This document shows, piece by piece, positions 31,694 through 44,100 of a stretch of DNA of 64,000 nt (position 1 is its first letter; each line of letters opens with the position of its first letter). This DNA is from Bryoerythrophyllum caledonicum. Taxonomy: Eukaryota > Streptophyta > Bryopsida > Pottiales > Pottiaceae. The notes under the pieces were generated by a model, which was not told the DNA's origin, did not search any database, and was given only the letters and a program-made list of their open reading frames with translations. Location: positions 32,375,856 through 32,439,855 of the forward strand of contig OZ020515.1 in assembly GCA_963971425.1 (NCBI GenBank), written 5' to 3'. A program made the translations under genes and the position numbers.

Positions 31694-32377
31694 GCATTCA
31701 TGGCTACAATATTTGTGGAATCTGAGTCCCCTAATATTGGAAATTTGTCCACCTGTTTGTTACTTCATTCCCTTCACTCCTGTCCAAAAATGGGACCGCA
31801 AGGACATTTCCTCCACCTGCAAGAGCATCTCAAAGTGCGGGAAGTTCCCTCAAAGGTCGTGTTTTTCAGTTTTTTTTTTGTGTTTGACTATTATAATCTT
31901 TTGCTATATATGGAGCCTGGAATCTTTCGAGATTTCTTGCACCGGTGCAGACTCAGTTCCTCGGGCAACGGTTCGTAGCACCTAAGTAACTAAGTGGCAG
32001 TAAAAAATCGAAGGATGAGAAGGTGATGGAGCCATCTCCAAACCTACATTTAGAAGAAAGGAAGGAGGTAGGGTGTGGGCGGAAATGGGGGGAAAGTGTT
32101 TGTCTCCCCCCTTTCCAATTTTGTATGATTGGTAGGTGGCGCCCATGTGTCCCATGTGTCCACTAAATATGGTTTATAATTTATTATCTATTAGTTGAGG
32201 TGGCATGTGCATAAATGGGAGATGCCACCATCTTCCAAAATTCTCCAAAAATTAATCATATACTGAAAATTCCAAATAAGGATACTACATTTTGACTTTT
32301 TTAAATAAACTCGGATTTAGCTGGTCCCACATTAAAAAAATCCGCTATTGTGGGGTTAGATCTCTGCTTAAAATATT
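31694..32377. other. Intergenic, no gene seen
   Basis: Small ORFs at 31,700-31,985 do not look coding. No repeat beyond short homopolymers. Confidence 0.4.
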
Positions 32378-32839
32378 GGATAGGGTATTGACAAGGGAGT
32401 TGTGATGCCACAATCAGTACCCTATCCCTGATATCTTCATCCACGGTCGGTTTATGTCTTAGGAGATGGAGAATATCACATATTAGGGTTCTTTGTACAT
32501 ACACTACAACTTTAGGGTTCTAAATTGAAGGAGTGCGGTTTACACTTTAGGGTTTTCATTATAATGCTCACTACCTTCATATTAAATTTAAGGAAACACA
32601 AAGTACTTTACTTTTGTTCAAATTATTAAAACCTACCTTTATATAAAAGATAAATTTTAAACCTATATATAAAGTATTGCATTTCATTTTGAATACTGAT
32701 TTTTCATTCAAAAGAATTTTATGTTTGAATAATTAAATCCATGTTCTTAAAATGAATCGATTTCATTTCATATATTTGGACACATTATCATATACCAAAA
32801 TAAGCATATAAGGTACCGCCTGTGTTTTTTCCTTATTTT

Positions 32840-33745
32840 CTTTTCTCTTCTTTCCATTCACTTTGCCTTAAAATTTAATTAGACATATTTACACTCTTAC
32901 ACGTATTCCGTTCAATTTTTTATTTTTTTTTCCATTTCTTTTTCTTTTTTCCCTCCATTCACTTTGCTTTAAAATTGAAATAGAACGAATTATACTCTTA
33001 CACGTTTATCGTTCAATCTTTTTTTTCCTTTTGCTTTTTCCTTGTTTTTAAATTTTTTTCCTCCACTCACTTTCCTCTAAAATTTAAATAGACAACGTTT
33101 ATACTACTACACGTATTTCGTTCAATCTTTTTTTCCTTTTTTTCTTTTTTCTCTCCATTCACTTTTCTCTAAAATCTAAATAGAAGTATTTATACTCCTA
33201 CACGTATTTCGTTCAATCTTTATTTCCTTTTTTTCTTTTTCCTTGTTTTTTTTTTCTCCACTCTCTTGGCTCTAAAATCTAAATAGAAGTATTTATACTC
33301 CTACACGTATTTCGTTCAATCTTTTTTTCCTTTTCTTCTTTTTCCTTGTTTTTTTTTTCTCCATTCTCTTTGCTCTAAAATCTAAATAGAAGTATTTATA
33401 CTCCTACACGTATTTCGTTCAATCTTTTTTTCCTTTCTTTCTTTCTCCTTGTTTTTAAATTTTTTTTCTCCATTCTCTTTGCTCTAAAATTTAAATAGAA
33501 GTATTTATACTCCTACACGTATTTTGTTCAATCCTTTTTTTTTGTTTTTTTGTTTTTTTGTTTTCCTTTTTGTCGAAATTAACTTTGCTTTACAATTCAA
33601 ATAAAATTATGTCTACTCTAACACATATTTCGTTTAATCCTTCTATTTTTCCTTTTTCTTTCCGTCCACTATGCTTTGAAATTTAAATAGAAGTATTTAT
33701 ACTCATCCTCGTATTTCGTTCAATCTTTATTTTATTTTTTTCTTT
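32840..33745. repeat. About 100-bp tandem array, 9 units
   Basis: The marker CACGTATTTCGTTCAATC recurs at about 32,901, 33,001, 33,111, 33,201, 33,304, 33,407, 33,515, 33,622 and 33,709. Each unit also has TTAAATAGAAGTATTTATAC and a pyrimidine-rich stretch. Confidence 0.92.
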
Positions 33746-34734
33746 TTCCTTTTCTTCTCCATTGAATTTATTTTACATTTCAAATATAGATATTCTTCCT
33801 CTCTCATAAAATTTATTCCATTTTTTATTTTTCCATGCACCCTTCCATACCTCAAGAGGCTTCTCAAATATTATCATGCATGTTCAATATTCATTTGCAT
33901 TCATTTGGTTAAACTGCTGGAAATCATTGTACCATTTGAGTTAATTGGATGTATTGTAATAAAACATCATAACTCTAGGTTTTTAAAAAATTCTAAACAA
34001 TTCTTTTAAGTAGAGAAATATACTTGTTCAAATACCTTCAATGCACTTAAGTGTTATTGAAAACTTCAAACAAATGCAACATTTTAATACTTAATTTGCT
34101 TACATACTCTCCAGGGTGTTCTCCACCAAGGAATGAGTTCCCTGAAAAAGTGGATCTCAATTTTTGAACAACATCCCCAAGTTCTCTTCTACATCTCTCT
34201 TTTAGGAGGAGTGTGGAGCACCTCTATACCATTGTGAGAGTCCATTATTCTTTCAATCATCCATGCTTTCTTGAGGAGCACTCTAAGGTAATGCATGCTT
34301 ACTCCGTCTTTGCTTTGTTTATTGCTTTTGAAGCTTCATTCTCCACAAATGGATCAAAATTTCTGCGGGCCTCTATGATAGGGTATTGTAAGGTTTTAGG
34401 GTTCAATTTTGAACATTTTTTTGATTCTTTCCTTACTAGGAGTAGTACAAAACCCATGGTTTGAACTATGTTTCATGGTCTATTGTTCTCAACGGTTTCA
34501 TCGTCCTAAAACTTCAATAAGTGTGGATAGGGTACTGTCTTCGCCTTGTGAGAATCCATTTATGCCAGCTTGAGTCAATGTATGTAGACTGCGACCATTA
34601 TACTCAGATAGGGTACTGACAGAAGAATATGTAAAATCGCTCTTCCATGTCGTGCATACTTTCTCTCTACGTGTTTCAGGATTTCAATATGGCACATACA
34701 AGATCCTCCAAAGTCCCCTTTCTCTCATCATGAC

Positions 34735-37515
34735 TTGATTTGGAGAGATTGTGTGCGGAAAGGAAAAGGCATTGTGAAGACTTGCAAGCAAGCACGGATT
34801 CCTACATCACGGATTGAAGAGTTCCTCATTGGAGAACGCTTACTTCACGATGGGATTGAGTGGGACAAGTGGAAGAATAAACATGGCATTGTTGATGGCC
34901 ATCCAAAGCCAAGGTTGACCATGCATAAGGGGCATAGATAGTAAGACATACTCTCCATCTTCGTTTTAATTATTGTGTTTTATTTGTATATATCTTCTCT
35001 GCCATATTTTGAGTGTTCTGTGTTCATGACTGAGTAATGCTTGTAGTTGAGGTCATAATCCATATTCTCTCTGTTGATGGAATAGGGTATCATCACGCAC
35101 TATTACTTATATTATGGTGCCATATTTGTAGCTATAGGTGTTCTTATGGCCCCAAAGATCATCGTGACAACAAAGACATACGATCCAATCACAAGCGTGG
35201 ATGCTTGGCCAATTTCTCCATCAAACAAGAGTACATCGAGAAGGATGCTTCTACAATTTCTTACTACCATATGAAGCATACAAGGTTGGATGGCTCGGTT
35301 GCGCATGGAGAAGGGGATAGGAGCTCTGACTCACGCGCATCAAGAGTGGCCCCTCGAATCTCTGAGGCAGCAAAGGTGTTCATTTGGAACCGCCTTGATG
35401 TTGGATTCACAACAAAGCAAATTTTTGATGAGCACTTGAGGGTTTGGCAAGAAAGGAAGTGCCATGGAGAATTAATGCGGAGAGATGACTATATGACAAT
35501 GGATAACATTCGAAATCTCGAGAATCGTCATACAAAGGGAAAGTGGAAGCGGGCCAATAGTGAAACGGAGAGTGTTTCACCTTGGATAGAATCAAATCGC
35601 AAATCTGTCTTCATAAACCAATGGGTAGGTGAAGATACATGTATCCCAGAAGACCAACAAGAACTATATTTTGGGAATTCAAACCCCCCAACAACTTGAG
35701 GTAATGGTACGTTTTGGTGATAAGAACGCAATTTCGTTGGATAGCACATTTGGGACATCTAGAGTCCGATATTACTTGTACACATTCCTTGTGTATGACA
35801 ACCACCGTAGTGGTTTTCCGGCGGCTTGGGTTATTACCAATCGTGAGACAGAGTCTTGCATCACAATGTTCATGAACGCCATGAAGGAGCGACTTCTACA
35901 ACAATGTCCCACCTTTACACCAACATGCTTTGTGGTTGATGATAATGATGCCACTCATAACGCAATACAGCATGTGTTCTTTTATGTTCCTCTATCCAAA
36001 GTAGTTTAAACTTTTGAGTCTTGATTTTGTTTTGTTAACACATGATTTATAGTTCATCATGTCTTTCACTAGTAATCTATGAGAATGTTATTGTGCAGGA
36101 CCGTGTGGAAAGAGGCAAACATAAGAATTTACTTATGTTTATGGCATATTTTGAAGAATTGGAATCTCAGGGCCAACGAAAAGATGAGGACTCATGAGGA
36201 AGTCCGACATTTGGCATACTATGGAATGAAACAAATTATGTACATGTCAATAAATTTCCAAGAGAGTGAGGAACATTTTGTAGGACGAGCAAGCGAAGCA
36301 GTTGTTGATCTCTTTGACAAGGTTGGGGATGTCGGAAAGTTATTTGAAGACTACATATGGACGTACTACAATCAATTTGGTATTTGTTTCGTAACCTCTC
36401 AATATGTGATTGTTTGTCTGCACGTTTGGATACGGTATTGACATGGATAGAGCAAGAGTCCCTGTCAATACCTTATCTTAGGGTATCTACAATTGATTTC
36501 CTCCTTATGTATTAATCATACTAATTAAATAAGTTTACATTTCTTGCATATAGGGATGTGGTTGAAGGGTTTACGCCGTCGTCGACATAGTGGAGCGGAC
36601 ACAACGGGACACATTGAATCATACCATGGAGCTTTGAAGAGATGGTTGAAATTGGATCGGTGGGGTACTCAAGGACGACGGTTGGATTGGATGATTGTAA
36701 AGTTGATTGAGAGTGTTGAGAGACACTATGAATACCGATTGGAGTTAAAGAACCTTGGATTTGTGAAGAACAAAGTCATTGCCGAGATTGTGAAGAAGAG
36801 TGTCATTGCTGCAAAGGAGATCAATGATGACAATATCATGACACCCACTAAGGATGGTGCAATGTGGCAAGTGCAAAGCACTGTGGACAACGCAATTTGG
36901 TACTCGGTAGCTTCTCCTTGCATTGAGTATGCTTGTTGTAATTGCGAGTGGTCAATTCGTGGGAATTTCTGCAAGCATCAAGTTGCTATTCTCTTAACGT
37001 TTGGATTAAGTACGGATACAATTATTGAATTTTGTGGTACATGGTACGAGACAAATAGAGGTGGGGTGCTTGCAATGTTTGAGGATTGTAATATCCCCGA
37101 TGCCACTGACCCTTTTGCAAATGTAGACGATGATGGGAGTTTTATTGAAGCGGAGAGGCCAAATTGGGAGGACACAACCCAAGTATGGCTTGAGGACAAT
37201 GATGAGGCTGACACCCCGTTTGAGGATACGAACGCCGAACGATTATCTAAAGTTATGCGTGAATTCAAGAAAGGCACAAAGGAGATGGAGGAAGTTATGA
37301 TGGAAGGAGGGGTTGCTTTAGCCGAGCACGGGATGGCTGAGTTGAGACTTCTTGTGGGAAAAATGAGGACCTTGAACGTCAATGGTGCTAATGCCCGGTT
37401 GCATCCGCATACTAGTTTCACTGTTGTAGACAATGGATTACCCAATCAGATTGGTAGACAATCTGATTGGTTTGAACGGATGACACGCAACAAGCGTCTT
37501 AGGAGAGACACCTAG
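34735..37515 (+). CDS. Mutator-like (MULE) transposase with SWIM zinc finger, four exons
   Basis: Exons by splice sites and frame: about 34,735-34,940; 35,132-36,000; 36,099-36,379; 36,554-37,515 (introns 34,941-35,131, 36,001-36,098, 36,380-36,553, all GT..AG). An N-terminal Cys/His-rich part (YRCSYGPKDHRDNKD) precedes the transposase core: AISLDSTFGTSRV (first Asp), CFVVDDNDATHNA (second Asp), IRIYLCLWHILKNW. A SWIM finger (CNCEWSIRGNFCKHQVA, CxCxnCxH) follows at about residues 125-141 of exon 4, and the tail is acidic and Glu-rich. One frame change near 35,600-35,640 within exon 2 has no splice explanation, so the gene is damaged or misread there. MULE transposases cut and insert DNA at inverted repeats. 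Confidence 0.8.
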
Positions 37516-38189
37516 AATCTCTAATCTCATTTGTTGCACTTTATTGAAAAGCATAAAATTTGTAATGATTAGGCAACAATGTCGAATACCGTGTTCAGGA
37601 AATGGCTTCATGAAGTGAACAAAAACTTTTATAAAATATAAATGTACTTGCAGAAGTCTGAATTTCATGCGCTTCATACATTTAATTGTGTAAATTGCTA
37701 ATCTTTGGTCGTATTAAAAAAATGTAATCGAAACATATAGTACATATTGATTTGCCATATAGCAGCAATCAATCACATACAAAATCCATTGTAATGCGAC
37801 CAATCCATGTACAAAAATATGCATATAAACCATAGTATTACCGGATAGGGTATTACAAACCGTGAAGCAAAATCCCTGTCAATATCCTATCCCAGTACAA
37901 TTTCTTATATAGAACACAAAATGGGAAAAAATAGGGAACCACTAGAACACTATCCTGAGGGCCATTTCTGCTGCCACCCTCTCCTTCACGTACTTGATCT
38001 TGTTAGACTTATCTGCCCAACTGTTCAAAATGAAGCAAAACATAACATAATTAAGAATTGATGATAGATGTAATTACAATTATACATATTAAACAAGGAA
38101 AAATTTGAATGAGTTAGATACTTACTCTGCATGCTTCCAACGAGACATAGCATACTTTGCTAATGCAAGGTATCCTGAGTTCCTCTTCT

Positions 38190-39594
38190 TCACGTTAGCA
38201 GGCTTTGTCCAATTGCCCTCCAAGTCCCACCCCCCTTCAAGGGTGCCATGAACTTCTCCCGCAAGCTCACAATCAAATCGTGTGCCTCACGATTTTTTTT
38301 AAAACGTCCAAAAATACCCCGTGAAATTGGAGCGCTCTCCCAACTCTCAATCCCAAAAAACTCTAGCGTATGGTCCATAAACAACTTGGCCAAGGATGGG
38401 GGTATTTTTGATACCTTGTACTTCTTCAATTCATCGTGCTTCTTCTCCCATGCGGCGACAACACTAATCTCCAATCGTTTGCGAGTCTTGACAAGTCGAA
38501 TGGCTGGAGCTGAGAGTGGATTTACCTTCGCGGCAAGATTGTAACGCTTGTTTTGCTCTTGCGTTGTCCGCGGCGGCCGCAATGGCTGGGAAGAAGGGCG
38601 CCCTGGTCGTCCTTACTCCATGCTACCAAAGTTGTGCGTCAACAGAAGGTGACGCTTCAGCTTCTGCTTGCTTTGAAAGGTGGGGCACATGCCTTGGCCC
38701 ACAAGGCAAAGCCATTGGGGGCACCACTCGTCCACGAGAAGTGGACGCATTGGAAGTGTCATGTCGGAAAGCTATCCCGGCCTTAGTCAATCCTAAAAGA
38801 AGAATCCAATCACGATGTCAAATAACCAACAGACTATACAAAAAATTTAGAATACTACCAATACATATTTTGATTTCTAGTGAACTCAATTTCCTAAAGA
38901 ATTACGAATGTGTTCTTCATTAAAGGTTGGCATTGCAACGTACTTTTAGAGAGCTAAGATCAAATGTCCAAAGTATTTGAATTAAATGGGATTGAAATCC
39001 AGAATAGTGTATTGATAATAGAATTATCATGACGCCCTGTCAATACCCTATCACAAACCCTCGTTGTTCAGTAGTAGCCATTTAGAGGAAATAGAACAAA
39101 TTATACTCACCTCCCTGGCCATCAAATGGGATGTCCATGTCCTCCTCATCCTCGCCATCCTCATCGTCATCGCCATCGTCGTCCTCATCGTTGTCCTCAT
39201 CCCCATCCTCATTGTCCTCGTCTTCGTCCTCCTCGTTGTCGTCTTCTTCTTCTTCCTCTTCCTCCTCATTGGCATCACGGTCTTCTTGAGCCTCGTGGAC
39301 GCTCATAACCTTCCCTTCAACATCTAGTATCATCACAGCTTCAGTCAAAGGACGCAAAACTTCGTCCTCATCTTCATTTGGGCCTCCACACTCTAAACCA
39401 CCACGATCACCCCCATGGTAATCAATCCGAAATTGCTCATTGGACGGTGATGTAATGTCCTGCCGAAACCCCATTTCGTGACGCAAGTCCTGGACCACCA
39501 TGCATGTAGGCAAAAAACAAACGCTTAAGACCGAATAATGAAGGATAGGGTATCGTTCACGAAATATGAAGCCAAAAAAAAGCAGTGATGCCAC
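38190..39594 (-). pseudogene. Convergent gene with acidic tract and zinc-finger/AT-hook-like text, damaged
   Basis: The upstream exon (to about 39,105) reads MVVQDLRHEMGFRQD, then a Glu/Asp tract of about 50 residues, and ends at a good donor (GGAG/GTGAGTATAA). A possible acceptor at about 38,800 (TTCTTTTAG) leads to text that carries, in different frames, a C2H2-like piece (CPTFQSKQKLKRHLLLTH), GRPGRP (AT-hook-like) and a final block of about 100 residues (AAWEKKHDELKKYKVSKIPP, FFGIESWESAPISRGIFGR). An in-frame TAA before GRPGRP and frame changes suggest decay. It runs convergently with the MULE gene inside the same motif array. Confidence 0.45.
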
Positions 39595-39599
39595 AAATG

Positions 39600-41160
39600 C
39601 GACATCACAGCATAGGAGGTTTAATGGAAACTCATACCAATGAGCTCTGAAGCAGAAAGACCGTCTGTGTTTTCCATATTCACGCTCTAAAAAATAACCA
39701 CTCCACCTGTGTCAAAAAAAAACCGAGAAATAAATCTGTCAATACCCTATCCTAGTAAACCGTATCTGGAACACCAAAAGTACAACGCTGGAAGACGAGA
39801 AATCCCTGCTAAGGTATGATACAACGGGTGATGTAGGGATTTCAGAACGTCTGAATATGGTTGAATATTGCGCACGTCACAAGCAAGACCAACTCAGCAT
39901 GAATGAGATCGTGAGCAACAATGGCTGGAAACTTGCGTCAATATTCAATGTCGACCACTAGCAAGGAAGTAGATTCACGCAACAATATCAAGACCCTTTC
40001 ACTCCACGAAAGCTTCAAGCCACCAACCACCTCTCCAACTCTTCCCGAAACGAAGCGAAACGGAACGAAACAAAAGACCGAAGGGATCAACATGAACAAG
40101 TGTTCAACAATTCAACGCAGGGAGACCTTGCAGGCGAGAATCACAAACGTCACCATCGAGCAAGCACATGGTCGATATCGTACACAGGTAGTACCTGTTG
40201 TTACTCACCTAGAAAAAATGTACGATCGAACACTTGCTCGATCTCACACACATGCGCTTTCGACCTGCTCTCTCGATCTGTGCACGATCGCAGAGCAAAC
40301 TCCTCCAACACTAGAGCCGCCTCTCTTACCCCGGCCCATTCTCCCTCCACACTGCACCAAATCAGACGCCGTAAACAGCAATCCGCCGCTGCTCGCAGTC
40401 GACGTTTCGATTCTCGAGCTCGATGATCGGACCGTGCGCGAACCACTCCAGATCTGGCGAGGGAGCTCACTTGATGAATTGCAGCGACAGTTTACCACCG
40501 AGAGTGATGCTTGAGCAGTAGTAACAGCAAGTTTCGGCAGGCGAATCAACCTAGGCACGTCTGTTTTCTCCTCGTCTCCTTACATGACTAGAATGCCGCC
40601 ATCCACACGTCGCTTCAAAGACGACGTCGACGAGTATCTCGACCTCGGCCACACGGCTTCTCTTCTTGGACCCCACGAATCGGCTTGGCACATCCAACAC
40701 TCCTCCGAGCTGAAGCCCCCTCCCTGCTCCGAGAAGACTCGGATCCGAAGGTCTTTATAGTGCCTTGATTCCAACAATCCTCATGCGTCAGTCGTCGTCG
40801 TCGTCTTCCCGCAGCTTCTCTCTCGGACGTCGGCCATTCGGTCAGATCCAAGGCAGCGAAACAACTCAACTAGAGGAAACTGTAGCCTGTCTACACAGTT
40901 GTATCAATGTTCACAGCTCTCTCACTTCAGTGCGACTAGCGTAGTTGATCCTGCATTCTAGCAAAAGAAGTAGCGTCCCTAAACAGAAGTTCCATTACAC
41001 ACACATCAATACCACCAACAACACCGAGCAGCAGCCATTACACACACATTACACCGAGCAACAACACCGAGCAACAGCCACCCTCACCAAGTAGTAGCAG
41101 CCAGAGGGCGAGAGCGAGAGAATGAGCGGGAGCAAGTGAACAAAGAGGTAGGGTTTGGGT
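39600..41160. other. Region with weak ORFs only
   Basis: ORF 39,921-40,514 (197 codons) and its antisense shadow have no recognisable domain. The text near 41,000-41,100 is ACACCGAGCAACA-rich. It holds the 39,736 and 41,164 copies of the recurrent motif. Confidence 0.35.
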
Positions 41161-41183
41161 GGTCCCCTGTCAATACCCTATCC

Positions 41184-44100
41184 GCAGGTTCGGGATTCAC
41201 TTGGTTCGGGAACTACGGGGCGACGGTGAGAGGGATCCATCCTCATCCAGTTCATCCCCTTGTTAGGTGCTGCGAACGCTTACGCTCCGTGTTGGAGTTA
41301 AGAGAGCGCCCAGAGTCCAGCAAAGCGATTTGACAGGACATCTGCCACCCTGGGACTTACCGGGTGGGGGAAGAGGTGGTGGGGCCAAAACCTGGCCCCT
41401 ATTTTGTATTTGAATGGGGCCCTAAATTTAGCCAAAGGGTGACCTATGTACTCAATTGGGGCCGTAGGCCCCAATTTTGTAAAAAAAAAAACCAAAAAAA
41501 ACCTCTGACCTTCTCGAAATGGGACGGCCAGAAAAATGAACCCATGCAATTAAGACGGGGGCCCACCTCGGGTAAGTCCGAGCGTGAGGGATGTCCTGTC
41601 CGCGCCCCAGTAAAGCACGGTCAAAGTCCAGTAAAGCGCCCTCAAAGTCCCCAAGCAAGAACTTGATGCAACCTCCAATACTGCTCATTCTAGGTACAAA
41701 ATTAGATTCCAACCAATTAACCCCTAAGGGACCAAACGTCCCCCCGGGGTCATTTTGGATTTTGGGCATGTACCTACAATTCGAAAAAAAATCCTTTCTA
41801 ATTGAATTTTTTTTTCAAGATAGGATCTGATAAGAGCTTCGTGGAGATATTTTTAATTTTTTTTTGGATTTGTGGTTTGAAAGTTAGTACCACTTAAAGT
41901 CAAAATGGGGACTCCGGGCACCTCCAAAATTTTTGACAAAAGTTTCTATTGACATTGAGATTTTTCACACATATAAAGAATATTTCCTTTTTTGGAAATT
42001 TTCAAAAAAAAATCTTGTCTTTAGTGTAAAAAGGCATTTTATTCCAAGTCAAACATTTTCACACATTTTCGGGCAACGGGGGAAAAAAAATTCATCTTTT
42101 CTACATAAAACCTAGAGATCTTCATAATTTTCACTTTTTATTTTTTCAACAACAATATGTGGTGAAAACCTTCTTGTTGACCGTTTGGATTATCATTTGA
42201 ATACATACGTAGTTCACAAAAAAATAAAACGTGAAATGACAATTTTTGAACCTCCACTCCTCGCACACTTGTTTTGAATATGCTACCCCCCTTTTTTACC
42301 TCTAAAAATTGGTGTGTTGGGTAACAACATCATGCTTAAGACAATGGTAAAAGATTTAAACCTTGTACAATGCAAAAATTTGATACAAAGTGAAGTCAAA
42401 GTCTGCTGATCTACTCAACGCAGGGAAGAAAATGAACCACTGTTTTGACTTTAAACACTAAAATCTATCAATCCGTGTAGTGGATTGCAACCAAAATTCT
42501 ATGGCATGTTTATATGGAAGTCGTTTTTAAGATCTTACGGTTGAAAATCCGAAATTCACTTTAAAATGTGATTTTCATGTCTCTTTTTGGCAGTGGCAGT
42601 TTTGGACTGGTTTTAGAGCGAAAGTGGTCGTGGTCCTTTAGGGGTTAAGACATGACATCTCAAAAGGAAAATATATTCCTTCGGTCCACAGAATACCTTC
42701 AATATTTATTATTTCACTGGAATGCAGGGGTTTTATTTTCGATTTTCTGAAATTGACGAAAAGGCGATTTTATTTCTGTGGTGGGAGCTGCAGTGGCGAC
42801 TTCTGAAGCGAACTGAGAGTTTCTGGGTGGCGATGTCCCGGTTTTTTGGAAAATTAATTAGGCAATTTGTCAAGTTGCAGCCACTTTCTTTTGGGCAAAA
42901 TCATACTTTAAAGCAATGGCATATTGGGCGAATTTTGGAATGCATGTGGAAGTTATTTGGCTATTCATTTTAGAGGGCAGGTGCAAGTTATTTGGCGAAG
43001 TGGGGGTTCAGGGGGTGAAGTGGGCGAACTTCTTCGGAGAAGTGCTTCCAAGAAATTTTATCTATTGCTTCTAAGAATGACTTGAACCTGCACCCACCCA
43101 ACACCCCTCCAATGAAGCATAGTGTAGAACATTCTATAACTACGATATGACACATTAATAATGGCAAAATTGAAATCATGAAAGCTCAAAGCTCACAAAA
43201 GCACAAAATTATAGAAATTCAAAGAAGTGTAAAGCCAAGAGAAGCAATGGAATTGCTACCTCTATAATATCACCCTATGGATCCTCTTTAATATCACCTT
43301 AATTGCAATGACTACACTATTTCTCTAATATCACCCTTTGTAGTTCTAAATTAATATCAGAAAGGTAATTGCAAACTACCACTATTCCTATAATATCACA
43401 TTGTGTGAAAACACAATTTTTATATATGCTTGAAAACACTTTTATAAATTATTTAAAATAATCATTTTAAAGACTTAGTGAAATCATTATCATGCATTCT
43501 ATTCAAATATATCAAAATTTTACCAATATGTGATACAATGAATGCATAGCATAGCAACTCGCGAGCACTACCAATTGATTTTGAGAAATTTAATCAATTG
43601 CAACGATTTTGGATTCCACAACAAATTTAGTGGTTCACAAAGGTTTTTTTCAGATTTATAATTTCTCTTTTCAATTCTTCAATTTGCATTTGCTATATTT
43701 GTAACAATGGAGTCAAGTTTTGGATGCATTCTAATGTATGTGTATCTTTTATTACATTCACCATTGCATATATTTCATTTATCAATCAATAAATTTCTAC
43801 TGTACATTTCAAAATATGCTTACTTATAAAAAAAATTATACAAATATTTTAGTCATTTTTATTTGAAAATTTATTGAAATCTTTATTCTGCATTCTATCA
43901 AATACCTAAAAATTCTTGCAAAATTCTTGTAAAATTCTAATGATGACTGTGTAGCATACCAAGCACCAACTAGTAGTTAACCTTTAAAGGCCCAAGGCTT
44001 TACTAGGTAGCTATTAAATTTCTTTTCTCTAAAATACTGTGAACCTAAATGGATGTGTGTTATTAAAATATCAACCATAATGTCTTGTAGAGAGGGGGGT

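Larger units (their letters stand above)
32378..41183. mobile_element. Candidate large DNA transposon delimited by recurrent GGATAGGGTATTGACA motifs
   Basis: The motif or its reverse complement CTGTCAATACCCTATCC occurs at 32,378, 32,415, 34,377, 34,525, 34,606, 36,428, 36,460, 37,843, 37,874, 39,035, 39,543, 39,736 and 41,164. Left sites are mostly in GGATAGGG orientation and right sites mostly in CCCTATCC orientation. The span holds a Mutator-like transposase and a convergent second gene. Such inverted arrays resemble subterminal transposase-binding sites. I could not find terminal inverted repeats or a duplication, so the borders are only the outermost motifs. Confidence 0.4.

Noticed and set aside
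32840-33745. CRISPR array because of regular spacing
   Set aside because: The spacers are themselves repeats of one another, there are no cas genes, and the setting is eukaryotic; it is a tandem array.
39082-39330. Plus-strand hydrophobic ORF (Ile/Val/Leu-rich) as a membrane protein
   Set aside because: It is the antisense shadow of the minus-strand Glu/Asp tract.
39921-40514. 197-codon ORF as a gene
   Set aside because: No domain, competing antisense ORFs of similar quality, and no splice or motif support.
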